Of a stretch of 64,000 nt of DNA, positions 17,937-27,026 are shown piece after piece. Within the stretch, counting starts at the first letter, position 1. Every line of letters begins with the position of its first letter. Below the pieces are notes generated by a model. It saw only the letters and a list, made by a program, of their open reading frames with translations. It made no database searches and was not told where the DNA came from. This stretch comes from Sheuella amnicola (lineage in GTDB: Bacteria; Pseudomonadota; Gammaproteobacteria; Burkholderiales; Burkholderiaceae_B), in NCBI RefSeq assembly GCF_010499255.1, contig NZ_JAAGRN010000005.1:283772-347771 (forward strand), read 5' to 3'. A program made the translations under genes and the position numbers.

Positions 17937-19489
17937 TCTCTTACTACATATAATTTAATTTTTTCATCTTCGAATACTGAATCAAAATTTCCACTTTTAT
18001 TCAGTATATTCGCAATATTGATCCATTCAACATCATTACATTTGTCTATCAGAATATACTTCGGACGATATTTCTCAATAACTAATAATCGATCTTTTTC
18101 TTCCGTTTTTGGATTAAAAAATTCTTCTACATCACTAAATCTCTGATCGTGATCTTTTACAAACGCATGAGGCAATGTCAACGTAATAATCTTTGCACCA
18201 AATGTTGGCAGAATCCAACTTGTTCTTGCATTTGCTAAAATTAAATCATCTGGATTAATTTTATTTATTAATATATTTAAGTATCCAAAAGTTTGTTGAT
18301 TCAGTATTTGTCGTCCGTGCACAATACTATTTGTTATTGTCAATAATCTCGTTATCGACGATTTTATCGTTGCGTAAAATGCCATGAATAAAATCGTGAT
18401 TATTAAAATATGAATATATTTAACGATGTAACGATTTTTTTGGTATATATAGCTCTCTAGTTCCGCAATACGCAGGGCAAATATTATTTGAATCAACATG
18501 ACGATATAACTTATAACTCGACCATATGAATATTTATTCGTAATCCACGCTAATATATATATTCCCATTAATAGCATTATTAATACTAAAATCTTTCTAC
18601 TTTCTACCTTAAAGATTTTTTTTATAAAAATAGGGATTGTGATAAATACTGGCCATAATGTCAATATCACATTGTCATATACGCCTTTGTTTGAAAGGTG
18701 GTACACATTTGCTTCTCCTTTCAATAAATCTATAAGTGGGTAGTATGGCCACAACAAGGCTCCACACACAGCACAAAGGAGCAGGCTTATTAAAATTACT
18801 GTTTTTTGAGTCTTATTTTGATTATGAACTACTGTTCCGGCAACAACTCCAGTGCAAAGAAATATAAATGCAACCGCATGCGTTAATAAAACGCATATTG
18901 TTATCAGTAAAACTCCAATTAAATATTTGCTTTCTCTTGTCGTGTTTAATTTATTATTTAGTGCAATTCCTATTAATGCTAATCCTGTTGCAAATGATGA
19001 AGGATATGGAAGAGAAAAATTAATTATATTGCTGTGAAAAAAACCACTGTAATTCCACGGATTCTTGCCCCAGAAATATAGAATCAATAATAAACTATAG
19101 AAATAGGTGGCCCTTTTATGTTCTTGATAATTTGTACTAATAAATACTTTTACTCCGTAGAGCAGTAAGCTCAAATTTATAATCCCAAATAGGCTTAAAC
19201 TTTCTACTGAGTTCAAATGACATAGCTTTGCCACCATTGCAACTAGCAAGCTATAGGGCGTAAGAAATACATGAGGTAAATCGATACCTAGCTGAGGATG
19301 ATGCGGGTGCCACGGACGACGAATGAGTTCACTGACAGCAGCGCTGTGGTCCCAAAAATCATCTACCCACACCCCGTTGGATGCATGGAGTAGATAACCA
19401 AGAAAAACACCCGTTAGTAGTAATGGGGTGCGGAATCTATATAACCATTCGTCCATAACACCGCCAGTGTTTGATGGCAATGCTGCCAT
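17933..19489 (-). CDS. GT-C-like membrane protein, compositionally chimeric
   Basis: 518 residues, multi-spanning. W-V-D-D-F-W-D-H at 41-48, in the loop after the first membrane helix, resembles the acidic GT-C signature. The soluble C-terminus (about 425-518) contains a stretch reading like a conserved 'sugar-loss' tail but has no known motif. The first 80 or so codons (about 19250-19489) are of average composition and continue the upstream genes. The remainder is strongly AT-rich like the genes that follow. ATG at 19489 and Met12 (19456, with GGCGG upstream) are both possible starts. Function is assigned from topology only. Confidence 0.55.
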   Translation of the reverse strand: MAALPSNTGGVMDEWLYRFRTPLLLTGVFLGYLLHASNGVWVDDFWDHSAAVSELIRRPWHPHHPQLGIDLPHVFLTPYSLLVAMVAKLCHLNSVESLSLFGIINLSLLLYGVKVFISTNYQEHKRATYFYSLLLILYFWGKNPWNYSGFFHSNIINFSLPYPSSFATGLALIGIALNNKLNTTRESKYLIGVLLITICVLLTHAVAFIFLCTGVVAGTVVHNQNKTQKTVILISLLLCAVCGALLWPYYPLIDLLKGEANVYHLSNKGVYDNVILTLWPVFITIPIFIKKIFKVESRKILVLIMLLMGIYILAWITNKYSYGRVISYIVMLIQIIFALRIAELESYIYQKNRYIVKYIHILIITILFMAFYATIKSSITRLLTITNSIVHGRQILNQQTFGYLNILINKINPDDLILANARTSWILPTFGAKIITLTLPHAFVKDHDQRFSDVEEFFNPKTEEKDRLLVIEKYRPKYILIDKCNDVEWINIANILNKSGNFDSVFEDEKIKLYVVRE

Positions 19490-19522
19490 TACGGTGCAAA
19501 GTCACCCTTTTAAATGCTTCGC

Positions 19523-20251
19523 TCACTTCACAACCTTTTTGTACACACTCAAAATACTTTTACCTAGTGCGTGTCCAGTCAGAGGGTCAGTGATTCGTGA
19601 GACAGGTACCATCAGACGATCCCATATTTTTACTTGTCCCAGTGTTGGATTTCCTGATTTGAGCAACAATTTATTGCCCAAACTCGCTAGCATTCCAACG
19701 CTATCCATGTACTTCAAACAAACAATCTCGAGGCTATCAGGTTTGATTGCTTTTAGTTTCTGCTTGTTATAGCGGCGACAGTGTCCGACCTGTCGATCAA
19801 ATTCTGTAAACAGGTATTGATGAGCAGGAGACAATACGATGACATGTCCACCCGGTTTTAAGTGCTTTGCAATATTTTCAAGCTCGGTTCTATCTTCTTC
19901 GATGTGCTCGAGCACATCGATATATAAAACAGTATCGAACAATTCGTCAGCGGACAAATCATGTGCAGTACCGACTCTCACCTCTATTGAAGACGGGATT
20001 GTTCCATTTTGTTGCCCTTGCACAATTCGTTCGACGAGCTTGGGGTCCGGTTCTAGTTCGACCCAAGTTTTGTATGTTCTTCTGCTCAGGTTAATTGCCG
20101 TCGCGCCAATTCCGGCACCGACATCCAACACTTCTTCTCCCAGATAGGGTGCAATCATTTTGGCCCAGTAGGCCTTCCAATTTTTGACATGACTGAACAC
20201 ATCAAGCTCAGAGCCAACGTAATCTATTTCTGTGCCCGAACGATTGGTCAT
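19523..20251 (-). CDS. Class I SAM-dependent methyltransferase
   Basis: 242 residues. V-L-D-V-G-A-G-I-G-A at 41-50 is motif I, V-E-L-E-P-D at 68-73 the acidic end of beta-2, and L-Y-I-D-V-L-E-H-I motif post-II, followed by L-K-P-G-G-H (UbiE/Methyltransf_11 layout). Members in polysaccharide loci methylate sugars or lipid carriers. The conserved H-C-R-R-Y-N-K near the middle is typical of the glycan-cluster branch of this family. ATG with AGGA ten bases upstream. It is the last gene of average composition before the AT-rich block. Confidence 0.82.
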   Translation of the reverse strand: MTNRSGTEIDYVGSELDVFSHVKNWKAYWAKMIAPYLGEEVLDVGAGIGATAINLSRRTYKTWVELEPDPKLVERIVQGQQNGTIPSSIEVRVGTAHDLSADELFDTVLYIDVLEHIEEDRTELENIAKHLKPGGHVIVLSPAHQYLFTEFDRQVGHCRRYNKQKLKAIKPDSLEIVCLKYMDSVGMLASLGNKLLLKSGNPTLGQVKIWDRLMVPVSRITDPLTGHALGKSILSVYKKVVK

Positions 20252-20300
20252 GTATGGATATTCCTGTTTTTTTATTTCGTAAAAAGCAAAAATCTATTAT

Positions 20301-22073
20301 TTACTTCTGGTTCATCACTTTGACGGTGTAGTAAAAATCGTTCGCGAGTCCAAACCGGTTCAAATTCAAAAATATATTCTTTTGCTTTGCTAAATTTTCA
20401 TTAAATATTGATGCACATGGCAAAGCTTGATCCCAGCACTGGGCACCTGTTGTCGGTACCCAAACGGTCAATCCCGTTGATGTTGTCTTCCCTTCAACTG
20501 CTTGAGTTGGGATCTCTTTCCATCCGCTCAGTGATATTGAATTCAAGCCTGTCAATTTCAGTGAAGCTAGGCAAATACACACCATTCCTATGTTGATCAG
20601 TGCTTTTTGACTTCCACACCAAGTTTTGTGTGTCTGAACAAACAACAATCGAATACCTGCTGCCCAAAACCAAATAGACAATGCAATGCTTAACACCGGA
20701 ATCGACCCTAGAAAACGGGGATCAGGTGCTGTTGTAAACCAAAAAATCAATGTGGCGATTAGCGGCAAATAAAGCGGAGATAAAACGCCCACGACTCGTC
20801 GCATTTTATCAACTAACAATAAAAGAAACGCCGCCAACATCAGGGTCACTGCTGAACCCAGAAAGAGCGACGTCCAAAAGGACATCGACTTAATCCAGAT
20901 GGGTACCCACGCCCAACTTGCCAAAGCCCAGCTCGGATCCAGCACCCCAGGCATACGCGCCCAACTTTTGATCAGATCCGCCTCAAACCGGACAAACTCA
21001 ACCGGCATGGACCAAGGTAAATCCGCTGCTCCGAAAATAATCCCTGGAAACAATGGAAATCCTGATAACAAATACCCTCGACTAAGGTGAACAACTGCCA
21101 TCAGCAACAGAATGACGAGCAAAATCATCCACTTTACTAAATGTTGCTTTATTTCCGCTTGACACTTCCACATCAAGATTGCAATGCACGTCAGAGCAAA
21201 TAAAGCGCCCGTCAGTTTAATTGTCGTCATTGTTAGGCAAAGCACCATCAACGTGCTGACATCTCTTAGCTTTTGTTCTTCTTCGTCCAATACTGGTCGT
21301 GCAGAACCGCCGAGTATTCTGAAAAGTAAAAGAAAGGCGGCTACCTGAACCAAGCCAATCACGCCATCAGGAGCCGGATTCGCTACACTGCTTGCAACAT
21401 AGCCAAAGTAAATAAATAGCGTTCCGCCAAACACCCTCCGCCATATCCGGTCTTGTCTGAGCCCTACCTCAACGACTGTGGCTACCGACAAAAGCAGCAA
21501 AAACAATCCACCGCTGGCGTACCCCTTACCCCAGAAAGGTGCGAGATTTAATAAAGCCAAAAAATTAAAGTGGGATTGGTTAAACGCAAAACGCCAGTGG
21601 AGATTACCCAAACCTGGCACGAGTGGGTACTCGTTTAGCCAACGAATCGTTTCAAAATGGTACAGCCCAGAATCATAATTGTTTGGCACCCCCATCGCGC
21701 GCAAACACCACAAGAAAACAATCAAGCCACCCAACAGCGCGTAAAACCAATGTTTACGAATTGAATGCCTTATTGAGACGACTAATGACATGCAATGGAG
21801 GGGGGCGCCGGCCTTGCAGCCAATCAATCCAACCACGCCAATGCCTACTGTCATTTTCCAGTCAACCGGAAAAAATACGTGTAAAAAATCGATGAGACCT
21901 AGGACAATGCCAAAACCGAGCCATATGGTGACCGTGTCAGGGCGTGAACACAATTCAAAGCCGATTAGTTTGAGCGTCAGTCGACCCCACCCCAACAACA
22001 CAACTGCAGTCAGGCCCAGCATCATCGCCAGGGGCAACAAACTCAGCAGAAGATTGACGATCTGCTCAATCAC
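20301..22073 (-). CDS. Large polytopic membrane protein resembling the LIC_10190 family
   Basis: 590 residues with about twelve hydrophobic segments. The stretch N-N-Y-D-S-G-L-Y-H at 131-139 followed by W-L-N-E-Y and P-G-L-G-N-L-H matches my recollection of the LIC_10190 group of uncharacterised glycan-locus membrane proteins. The acidic Tyr-Asp loop recalls GT-C enzymes. The start is GTG at 22073 with AGGA upstream, overlapping the SGNH gene by eight bases, so the two are translationally coupled. Function unknown. A polymerase- or GT-C-type periplasmic role is the best guess. Confidence 0.6.
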   Translation of the reverse strand: MIEQIVNLLLSLLPLAMMLGLTAVVLLGWGRLTLKLIGFELCSRPDTVTIWLGFGIVLGLIDFLHVFFPVDWKMTVGIGVVGLIGCKAGAPLHCMSLVVSIRHSIRKHWFYALLGGLIVFLWCLRAMGVPNNYDSGLYHFETIRWLNEYPLVPGLGNLHWRFAFNQSHFNFLALLNLAPFWGKGYASGGLFLLLLSVATVVEVGLRQDRIWRRVFGGTLFIYFGYVASSVANPAPDGVIGLVQVAAFLLLFRILGGSARPVLDEEEQKLRDVSTLMVLCLTMTTIKLTGALFALTCIAILMWKCQAEIKQHLVKWMILLVILLLMAVVHLSRGYLLSGFPLFPGIIFGAADLPWSMPVEFVRFEADLIKSWARMPGVLDPSWALASWAWVPIWIKSMSFWTSLFLGSAVTLMLAAFLLLLVDKMRRVVGVLSPLYLPLIATLIFWFTTAPDPRFLGSIPVLSIALSIWFWAAGIRLLFVQTHKTWCGSQKALINIGMVCICLASLKLTGLNSISLSGWKEIPTQAVEGKTTSTGLTVWVPTTGAQCWDQALPCASIFNENLAKQKNIFLNLNRFGLANDFYYTVKVMNQK

Positions 22074-23274
22074 CTTTTTTATCCTGTACCGGTCGATTGT
22101 TTTGCTGACGGCTCTTTAGAGTATTCGTGAACAGATACTCGGCCATCATTGACGCGGCGACAGGCGTAATATGATTTTCATCGGCAGTCAGAAAATACGG
22201 GGTGAAGTTACCTTCTGCGATACGAGCCTCAAACGATGACCGCATATATTCCGTTGGATCGATCAACTCCACACCCAGGCTTTGGGCAAACTCTGCAAGC
22301 TTGGCTCTTGGATCAATGGTTGCACAACTAAAGTCATAGTTCAGATAGTTGTATTGCGGGTGATACCCCTTGCGATCAATATCAAATAAAAGCGGCGAGA
22401 TCACAATGCTGAGCTTCGCTCCCTTTGCATCGGCGACACCTTTCAGCTCTTCGAGCGCTGTTCTGAAATTCTTCCACAACAACTGACTTTCTTCAGCGTA
22501 TTTTTTGCTTCCGTACGTCCATGTATAAGGACCAAGAGCGTTTAAATCCCGTGCCATGCAGTCGCCCGACGTTTTACGTGTCATTTTGCCCGCATAGTGC
22601 TGAGCCACGCGCAGAAATACCGAATAATTCATGTATTCCGCACGAACTGATGATAAAAAGCGGGCCTTCTCCGACGTGTGAGATGCCGCCGCATCCGCAT
22701 TCGTTGAGGTCACCGTGGTTGCAGCGCTATCCGATTTCGCAACCGGAGTAGTCTCATTTTTGGGGGGCTGTTGCGCCTGATGCAGTCCCTGGCGGCCATA
22801 GACTTCTGGCACGACATCATTGAAGTTGAATTGATAAATGATTTCTTTCAGTTCAAGCTTTTCATGCTGCTTTAAATATTTTTCTATCTGACCGACTGAA
22901 TCCTGCAAATTATTACCGTAGTAAGAGAGAGATAGAAACTCTGGAGCCTGCTGACCTTGCTCAAGCTTCAACATCTGTTGCAGGCGAACCCAGTAGATAT
23001 CCTCATAAGCCATCCCGTAACCATGGGATATTGAATCGCCCAGAATAATGACCAGAGGCTTTTCAATTTTTAAGGCGTAGTTTTTGGTAGGGATTCTGAT
23101 CGGCGGATTTTCTGTCAGATAAAAGTTTTTACCGAGCGTCTTACTGGCCGAATGAACTTGCCCCTCAAACTCGGGAAACACTAAGCGAGCAACGATCTCT
23201 GCAAAACCAAATAAAACAAACGTGACGAATAACGTCGGTAGGCAGGCCTTAAGCAGGTTGATCAGTTTATTCAT
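22066..23274 (-). CDS. Membrane-anchored SGNH/GDSL hydrolase-like protein
   Basis: 402 residues. A single N-terminal membrane anchor (about 8-30) precedes a periplasmic SGNH domain: I-L-G-D-S-I-S-H-G at 77-85 (nucleophile Ser81), F-N-D-V-V as a variant block III, and D-E-N-H-I-T-P at 365-371 (Asp365, His368). A low-complexity insertion of about 50 residues rich in Ala, Thr, Ser and Pro (about 165-205) interrupts the fold. Such proteins act as acetyl-esterases or, in glycan loci, as O-acetyltransferases receiving the acyl group from a membrane partner. The flanking genes are large membrane proteins and no acyltransferase-3 domain is fused here. Confidence 0.72.
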   Translation of the reverse strand: MNKLINLLKACLPTLFVTFVLFGFAEIVARLVFPEFEGQVHSASKTLGKNFYLTENPPIRIPTKNYALKIEKPLVIILGDSISHGYGMAYEDIYWVRLQQMLKLEQGQQAPEFLSLSYYGNNLQDSVGQIEKYLKQHEKLELKEIIYQFNFNDVVPEVYGRQGLHQAQQPPKNETTPVAKSDSAATTVTSTNADAAASHTSEKARFLSSVRAEYMNYSVFLRVAQHYAGKMTRKTSGDCMARDLNALGPYTWTYGSKKYAEESQLLWKNFRTALEELKGVADAKGAKLSIVISPLLFDIDRKGYHPQYNYLNYDFSCATIDPRAKLAEFAQSLGVELIDPTEYMRSSFEARIAEGNFTPYFLTADENHITPVAASMMAEYLFTNTLKSRQQNNRPVQDKKGD

Positions 23275-23297
23275 CGGGTATTTATTTTCGGCAGGAT

Positions 23298-25157
23298 TTA
23301 ATTAACAGATTCAAGAGTGACAACCTTGCCATCTCGTGAAATGATTTTGTAGACGCCTTGCTGACTATTTTGCGTATTTACCGGAAACAAGCCAGCATTG
23401 TCATTCCAAAAGCGCTGATCGGCATTATAAATTGCAAGATAAGCATAGCCCTTGATTAACTGTTCGAGCGGCTGATTGCAGGACCAGACGTCTGCTTCGC
23501 TGTATTTCGCCCCGACTGACCAACAATTATTCGGTAAAAACGGAATCATGGCGTAATCGAACATGTGCTTTTCGTAGCCATTTGTGTTCTGTGCAATGAA
23601 ATAGACCTTTTCGCCGGTTTTAATGTGCTTTTTTACTTGTTCAGCTAGGGCGATTGCCTTTTTCTTCTGCGCTAAGGCATTGGGCTCAGACTGTATGCTT
23701 TTTAAATCAGCGTAAAACTTGCCAGGTACCAAATAGAGCGATACTGCGACCAGTAGTGCAGGCGCAATCCACTGCATGGGACCTGTTGTTTGTGCACGGC
23801 ATCTGCCAAGCTGACATACCAACAATAGGGCCCAGGCGAGCATGTACGTCCACGAATAGCGCTCAAAAGAAGCTAACCTGACCCCTTCGTACTCCGTAAA
23901 ATAGACCAGATAGGTCCACAAGAGAAACACATGGTAAGCCAACGCCCCTGTCACGATCGTCAAAAGTACGAGCAATTCCTTTCGGCGCTGACCATGCGGT
24001 GTCCAGGCAATCAGAAGGACGCCTAAGGCCGTCAGCCAGGCAAACAACTGAATCAAAGAAAGTTTGACGCCCAACGCCACCGGGCGGGACTCAAAATAGC
24101 CAGGTTGTTTGAGCGCCTCCAAAAGCTTGGCGACTGTTTTTTCGAGTCTGGGACGCAAGGCTTCTTGCCCGTAACTACTGAGACTCAAGGCCGGCATCCC
24201 ATTGGGCTCAATCGCCAAGGTGTTCACATACCAGCGCCAGGAGAGCCAAACAAATACGATCGGCAAGGTAATCACGACAACAGCGACGCTTGTCGTCTTC
24301 AAGCGCGACCAAAAAGAGTGCAGCGGCTGTTTTTGACTAAGTAACCGCTTCAGTACGTAAACAGCTAAGACAATGGCTGTAAAAATGACGGCAACTTCTT
24401 TGATCAGTACAAAAGCACTCAAAACAAGCAGCAAGCTCAGATCATCCTGAGATGACTCGCTTTCTTTGGCTGCTAAAGCTAGCCCTACCGCAAAAAAGAT
24501 CGCAACGAGTGAGTCTGAATAAATCGTGACGTAGTCGGCATGAAAGAAATAAATCAACGTCAGCGCGGCGACAAAGGTCAATAACGCCGGACCTTCTTTT
24601 TTAACAACGGTCGCAACTACTGCAAGCACTCCACTCAAAATAAAGAGATTCTGCGCAAACAGTATCTTTTTTTCGGACCAGCCTGCCATCACGGTCACGT
24701 AGTACTGGAATAGTTGCTGCCCGGGTGGATAGTTTTTAAAGCTAATCGGCGATTGGGCCTGAATCAAGGCATTTGAATCAAAGATCAAGCGCTGACTTCT
24801 GGCCCAAAATGACAGCTCATCCCAAATCAAAAACATGAAATCATTTGCGATAGCCTGAAACAACAGGACAAAAGGCACCAAAAAAAGCAAGTACAGCCAA
24901 GTTTTTTTGATGCTGAACCGTGCTGCGAGCTCATCTTTACCGGTAATAACGGCATAGATCCCCAAAACAAGTCCGGCGCCAGAGACAAACTGCACGCCTA
25001 ACGCAAGCTGACCAAATAGGGCAAAACCATATAAGCCAACGACGATCAGACAAAAAGTCAAAAATGGGGCAACCAATGCACGCTGACCGCAACGCAACGT
25101 TAAAAACAGAACATAGCCCAGCGTAGAGGCGCTCAGTAAAGCTAGTTTCCAAATCAT
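23298..25157 (-). CDS. Large membrane protein, GT-C-like
   Basis: 619 residues with about twelve hydrophobic segments and a soluble C-terminal region (about 505-619). L-I-W-D-E-L-S-F-W at 110-118, in a loop, carries an Asp-Glu pair as in GT-C glycosyltransferases, and N-Y-P-P-G-Q-Q follows in the next loop. It is the first gene of the long minus-strand unit that ends at 4179, and faces the divergent GT2 gene across 85 bases. Likely a periplasmic sugar transferase using a polyprenyl-phosphate donor. The evidence is topology and the acidic loop only. Confidence 0.58.
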   Translation of the reverse strand: MIWKLALLSASTLGYVLFLTLRCGQRALVAPFLTFCLIVVGLYGFALFGQLALGVQFVSGAGLVLGIYAVITGKDELAARFSIKKTWLYLLFLVPFVLLFQAIANDFMFLIWDELSFWARSQRLIFDSNALIQAQSPISFKNYPPGQQLFQYYVTVMAGWSEKKILFAQNLFILSGVLAVVATVVKKEGPALLTFVAALTLIYFFHADYVTIYSDSLVAIFFAVGLALAAKESESSQDDLSLLLVLSAFVLIKEVAVIFTAIVLAVYVLKRLLSQKQPLHSFWSRLKTTSVAVVVITLPIVFVWLSWRWYVNTLAIEPNGMPALSLSSYGQEALRPRLEKTVAKLLEALKQPGYFESRPVALGVKLSLIQLFAWLTALGVLLIAWTPHGQRRKELLVLLTIVTGALAYHVFLLWTYLVYFTEYEGVRLASFERYSWTYMLAWALLLVCQLGRCRAQTTGPMQWIAPALLVAVSLYLVPGKFYADLKSIQSEPNALAQKKKAIALAEQVKKHIKTGEKVYFIAQNTNGYEKHMFDYAMIPFLPNNCWSVGAKYSEADVWSCNQPLEQLIKGYAYLAIYNADQRFWNDNAGLFPVNTQNSQQGVYKIISRDGKVVTLESVN

Positions 25158-25242
25158 TTAGAAGTCTGACCTCTAGGTTGTTTGTTAAAATCGCATCGAA
25201 TCAGGTTCACTCTGCAAAGCACCTTATAAAAGCACACTTCGA
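25158..25242. promoter_or_regulatory. Divergent intergenic region, probable promoters both ways
   Basis: This 85-base gap separates two divergent start codons and must hold the 5' ends of the long minus unit and the short plus unit. A-10-like hexamers are visible (TAAAAT at 25186-25191 and TATAAA at 25225-25230), but no convincing -35 box sits at 16-18 bases from either. Transcription starts cannot be placed. Confidence 0.3.
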
Positions 25243-25926
25243 ATGGACATATCCAAAGTCTGGCTGGTCATCGCTGCCTTCAACGAAGGCGGCATGATCA
25301 CGGAAGTGATCAAACTATCAGGCGCCACTTTTCCGAATATTGTGGTGGTCGATGACGGTTCTAGTGACTCAACCGCTACTTTAGCCTGCGAAGCGGGCGC
25401 CACAGTTGTCTGCCACCCAATTAATCTGGGACAAGGCGCGGCGATTCAGACCGGAATCGACTTTGCCTTGCAATCCGGCGCGGATATTATTATCACCTTC
25501 GATGCCGATGGACAGCACCGCATCGAAGATGCATTAACACTTGCCAGAGCCGTCGCTCAGAATGAGGCAGATATTGTCTGCGGCAGCCGCTTCTTGGGGA
25601 TCGAGTCCACTACGATGCCCAAAGCCAAGCGCCTGACTCTCAAACTCGCCGCCTTATTTACCCGATTTTCCTCAGGTGTCCCGGTGACGGATGCGCACAA
25701 CGGCCTAAGGGCCATCTCCCGCAGCGCAGCAAAAAAACTCAGGATTACTCAAAACCGGATGGCGCATGCCTCGGAAATCATTTCCCAGATCAAAGCACTC
25801 AAATTACGCTACAAAGAATACCCCGTACAAATCCTTTATACCGACTATTCGATTGCAAAGGGACAGAAAATTTCAAATGCAATCAATATCCTGATTGACC
25901 TTTTGTTCGGACGAATCAGCAAATGA
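25243..25926 (+). CDS. GT2 glycosyltransferase, polyprenyl-phosphate mannosyl/glucosyltransferase-like (DPM1 type)
   Basis: 227 residues. A-A-F-N-E at 11-15, V-V-D-D-G-S-S-D at 35-42, N-L-G-Q-G-A-A at 61-67 and F-D-A-D-G-Q-H at 86-92 are the standard landmarks of GT2 enzymes that load a hexose onto polyprenyl phosphate. H-N-G-L-R-A near 152-157 is the conserved acceptor loop. There are no C-terminal membrane helices, so it is a soluble or peripheral enzyme. The downstream DUF2304 membrane protein overlaps by ATGA and is probably its membrane partner. Such donors feed GT-C enzymes, several of which lie nearby on the other strand. Confidence 0.83.
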   Translation: MDISKVWLVIAAFNEGGMITEVIKLSGATFPNIVVVDDGSSDSTATLACEAGATVVCHPINLGQGAAIQTGIDFALQSGADIIITFDADGQHRIEDALTLARAVAQNEADIVCGSRFLGIESTTMPKAKRLTLKLAALFTRFSSGVPVTDAHNGLRAISRSAAKKLRITQNRMAHASEIISQIKALKLRYKEYPVQILYTDYSIAKGQKISNAINILIDLLFGRISK

Positions 25927-26282
25927 TCTCTATCTTGATGGTTATCGCGCTGCTTTGTGTGGCGTTTTACGCATATCGCGTCATGGCCCAGGGCAATATG
26001 ATGGCTTTGCTTCTGCTGGTGATTTCACTGGCTGCGATTTTCTTTGTTTTCTTTCCTGAAGAAACGATTGTGATCGCCAATATGCTTGGCGTCGGACGCG
26101 GCACGGACCTGCTGCTTTATTTCTGCTTTATCGCCGGGATCATTCTGATTTTGCTGATTCACGTCAAATTTAGACATCAGTCCATCATGATCACTGAATT
26201 GGCCCGCGCGCTAGCGTTGTCTAACCCCAAGCGCCCCGCAAAAGATTGCGCCAACCAAGCACCCAATCGCTTAGCCGAATAA
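25923..26282 (+). CDS. DUF2304-family small membrane protein
   Basis: 119 residues with three hydrophobic segments (about 1-20, 28-46 and 63-82) and a basic cytoplasmic tail, the layout of DUF2304 proteins commonly encoded next to DPM1-like GT2 genes. The start overlaps the GT2 stop (ATGA). The role is unproven. A membrane tether or flipping aid for the polyprenyl-phosphate sugar is the usual suggestion. Its 3' end overlaps the convergent minus-strand GT2 gene by 12 bases, leaving no room for a terminator between them. Confidence 0.75.
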   Translation: MISILMVIALLCVAFYAYRVMAQGNMMALLLLVISLAAIFFVFFPEETIVIANMLGVGRGTDLLLYFCFIAGIILILLIHVKFRHQSIMITELARALALSNPKRPAKDCANQAPNRLAE

Positions 26283-27026
26283 GCGCCGGCCCAAGACACG
26301 TTGAATCCGCTGGTATTGCGTCAGCAATTTATCAAGCGTATTGCGCTTACGACCGAGGCTTTCTTCAAAAAGCTGATCCAGCTCTTTGTAATAACGCTCT
26401 TCAAGTCGCCCTGAACCTGAAATCGACCCTTGATAGAGCCTGAACACGGCAAGTTCTTGTTCAATCACCTGATGTGTGGCGCCTTGCAACAAAAATCTCA
26501 AGAACAACTCGTAATCCCAGCAAGTACTGTTTTGATCATTAAAGCCACCGGCTTTTTTATACAACTCAGCGGGGAAAAACGTCGACTGCTGAAAGACGAC
26601 GCCAGAACGATGAAGCATGTTTGATGACGTCAGCCTGTTGGGATGAATAGGCGTTCTAACGCCATGCTCGTTCTCGGTATACCCCTGCCCTGTCACAAAA
26701 ACATTGTTGCCATGCTTGGTAAAAAATTGCGTGACCGTTTTTAATGCCCCCGGCAAGAGATAATCATCTGAATTAATGAAACCGTAGATATCACCCGTTG
26801 CTCGCGCAAATCCTCTATTCAAACCATCCGCAGGACCGGCATCACGCTCAAACACTCTGACGATCCGGTCGCCGTAAGATTCGATAATTTGACGACTATC
26901 ATCCGTGCTACCTGGATCAACCACAATGTATTCGAGCTCGCAATCTGTCTGAGACAAAATGGACTCAATGCAAGCAGGCAAGTATTGCTGCTGATTAAAG
27001 GAAATAGTAACGATCGAGATTTTCAT
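26271..27026 (-). CDS. GT2 family glycosyltransferase
   Basis: 251 residues from the chosen start. I-V-T-I-S-F-N-Q at 5-12, V-V-D-P-G-S-T-D at 35-42 and F-I-N-S-D-D-Y at 83-89 (DxD-type metal site) are classic GT2/GT-A features, followed by C-W-D-Y-E-L-F-L-R, the acceptor-side motif containing the general-base Asp-Tyr-Glu region. The frame extends 21 codons further upstream, but the ATG at 27026 overlaps the previous stop as ATGA and begins exactly at the GT2 domain. I therefore use it. Cytoplasmic. Sugar specificity unknown. Confidence 0.87.
   Translation of the reverse strand: MKISIVTISFNQQQYLPACIESILSQTDCELEYIVVDPGSTDDSRQIIESYGDRIVRVFERDAGPADGLNRGFARATGDIYGFINSDDYLLPGALKTVTQFFTKHGNNVFVTGQGYTENEHGVRTPIHPNRLTSSNMLHRSGVVFQQSTFFPAELYKKAGGFNDQNSTCWDYELFLRFLLQGATHQVIEQELAVFRLYQGSISGSGRLEERYYKELDQLFEESLGRKRNTLDKLLTQYQRIQRVLGRRLFG

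Noticed and set aside
20301..22073. Considered as Wzx flippase or Wzy polymerase
   Set aside because: No Wzx or Wzy motif is visible, and the Y-D-S-G-L-Y-H loop resembles a different uncharacterised family.
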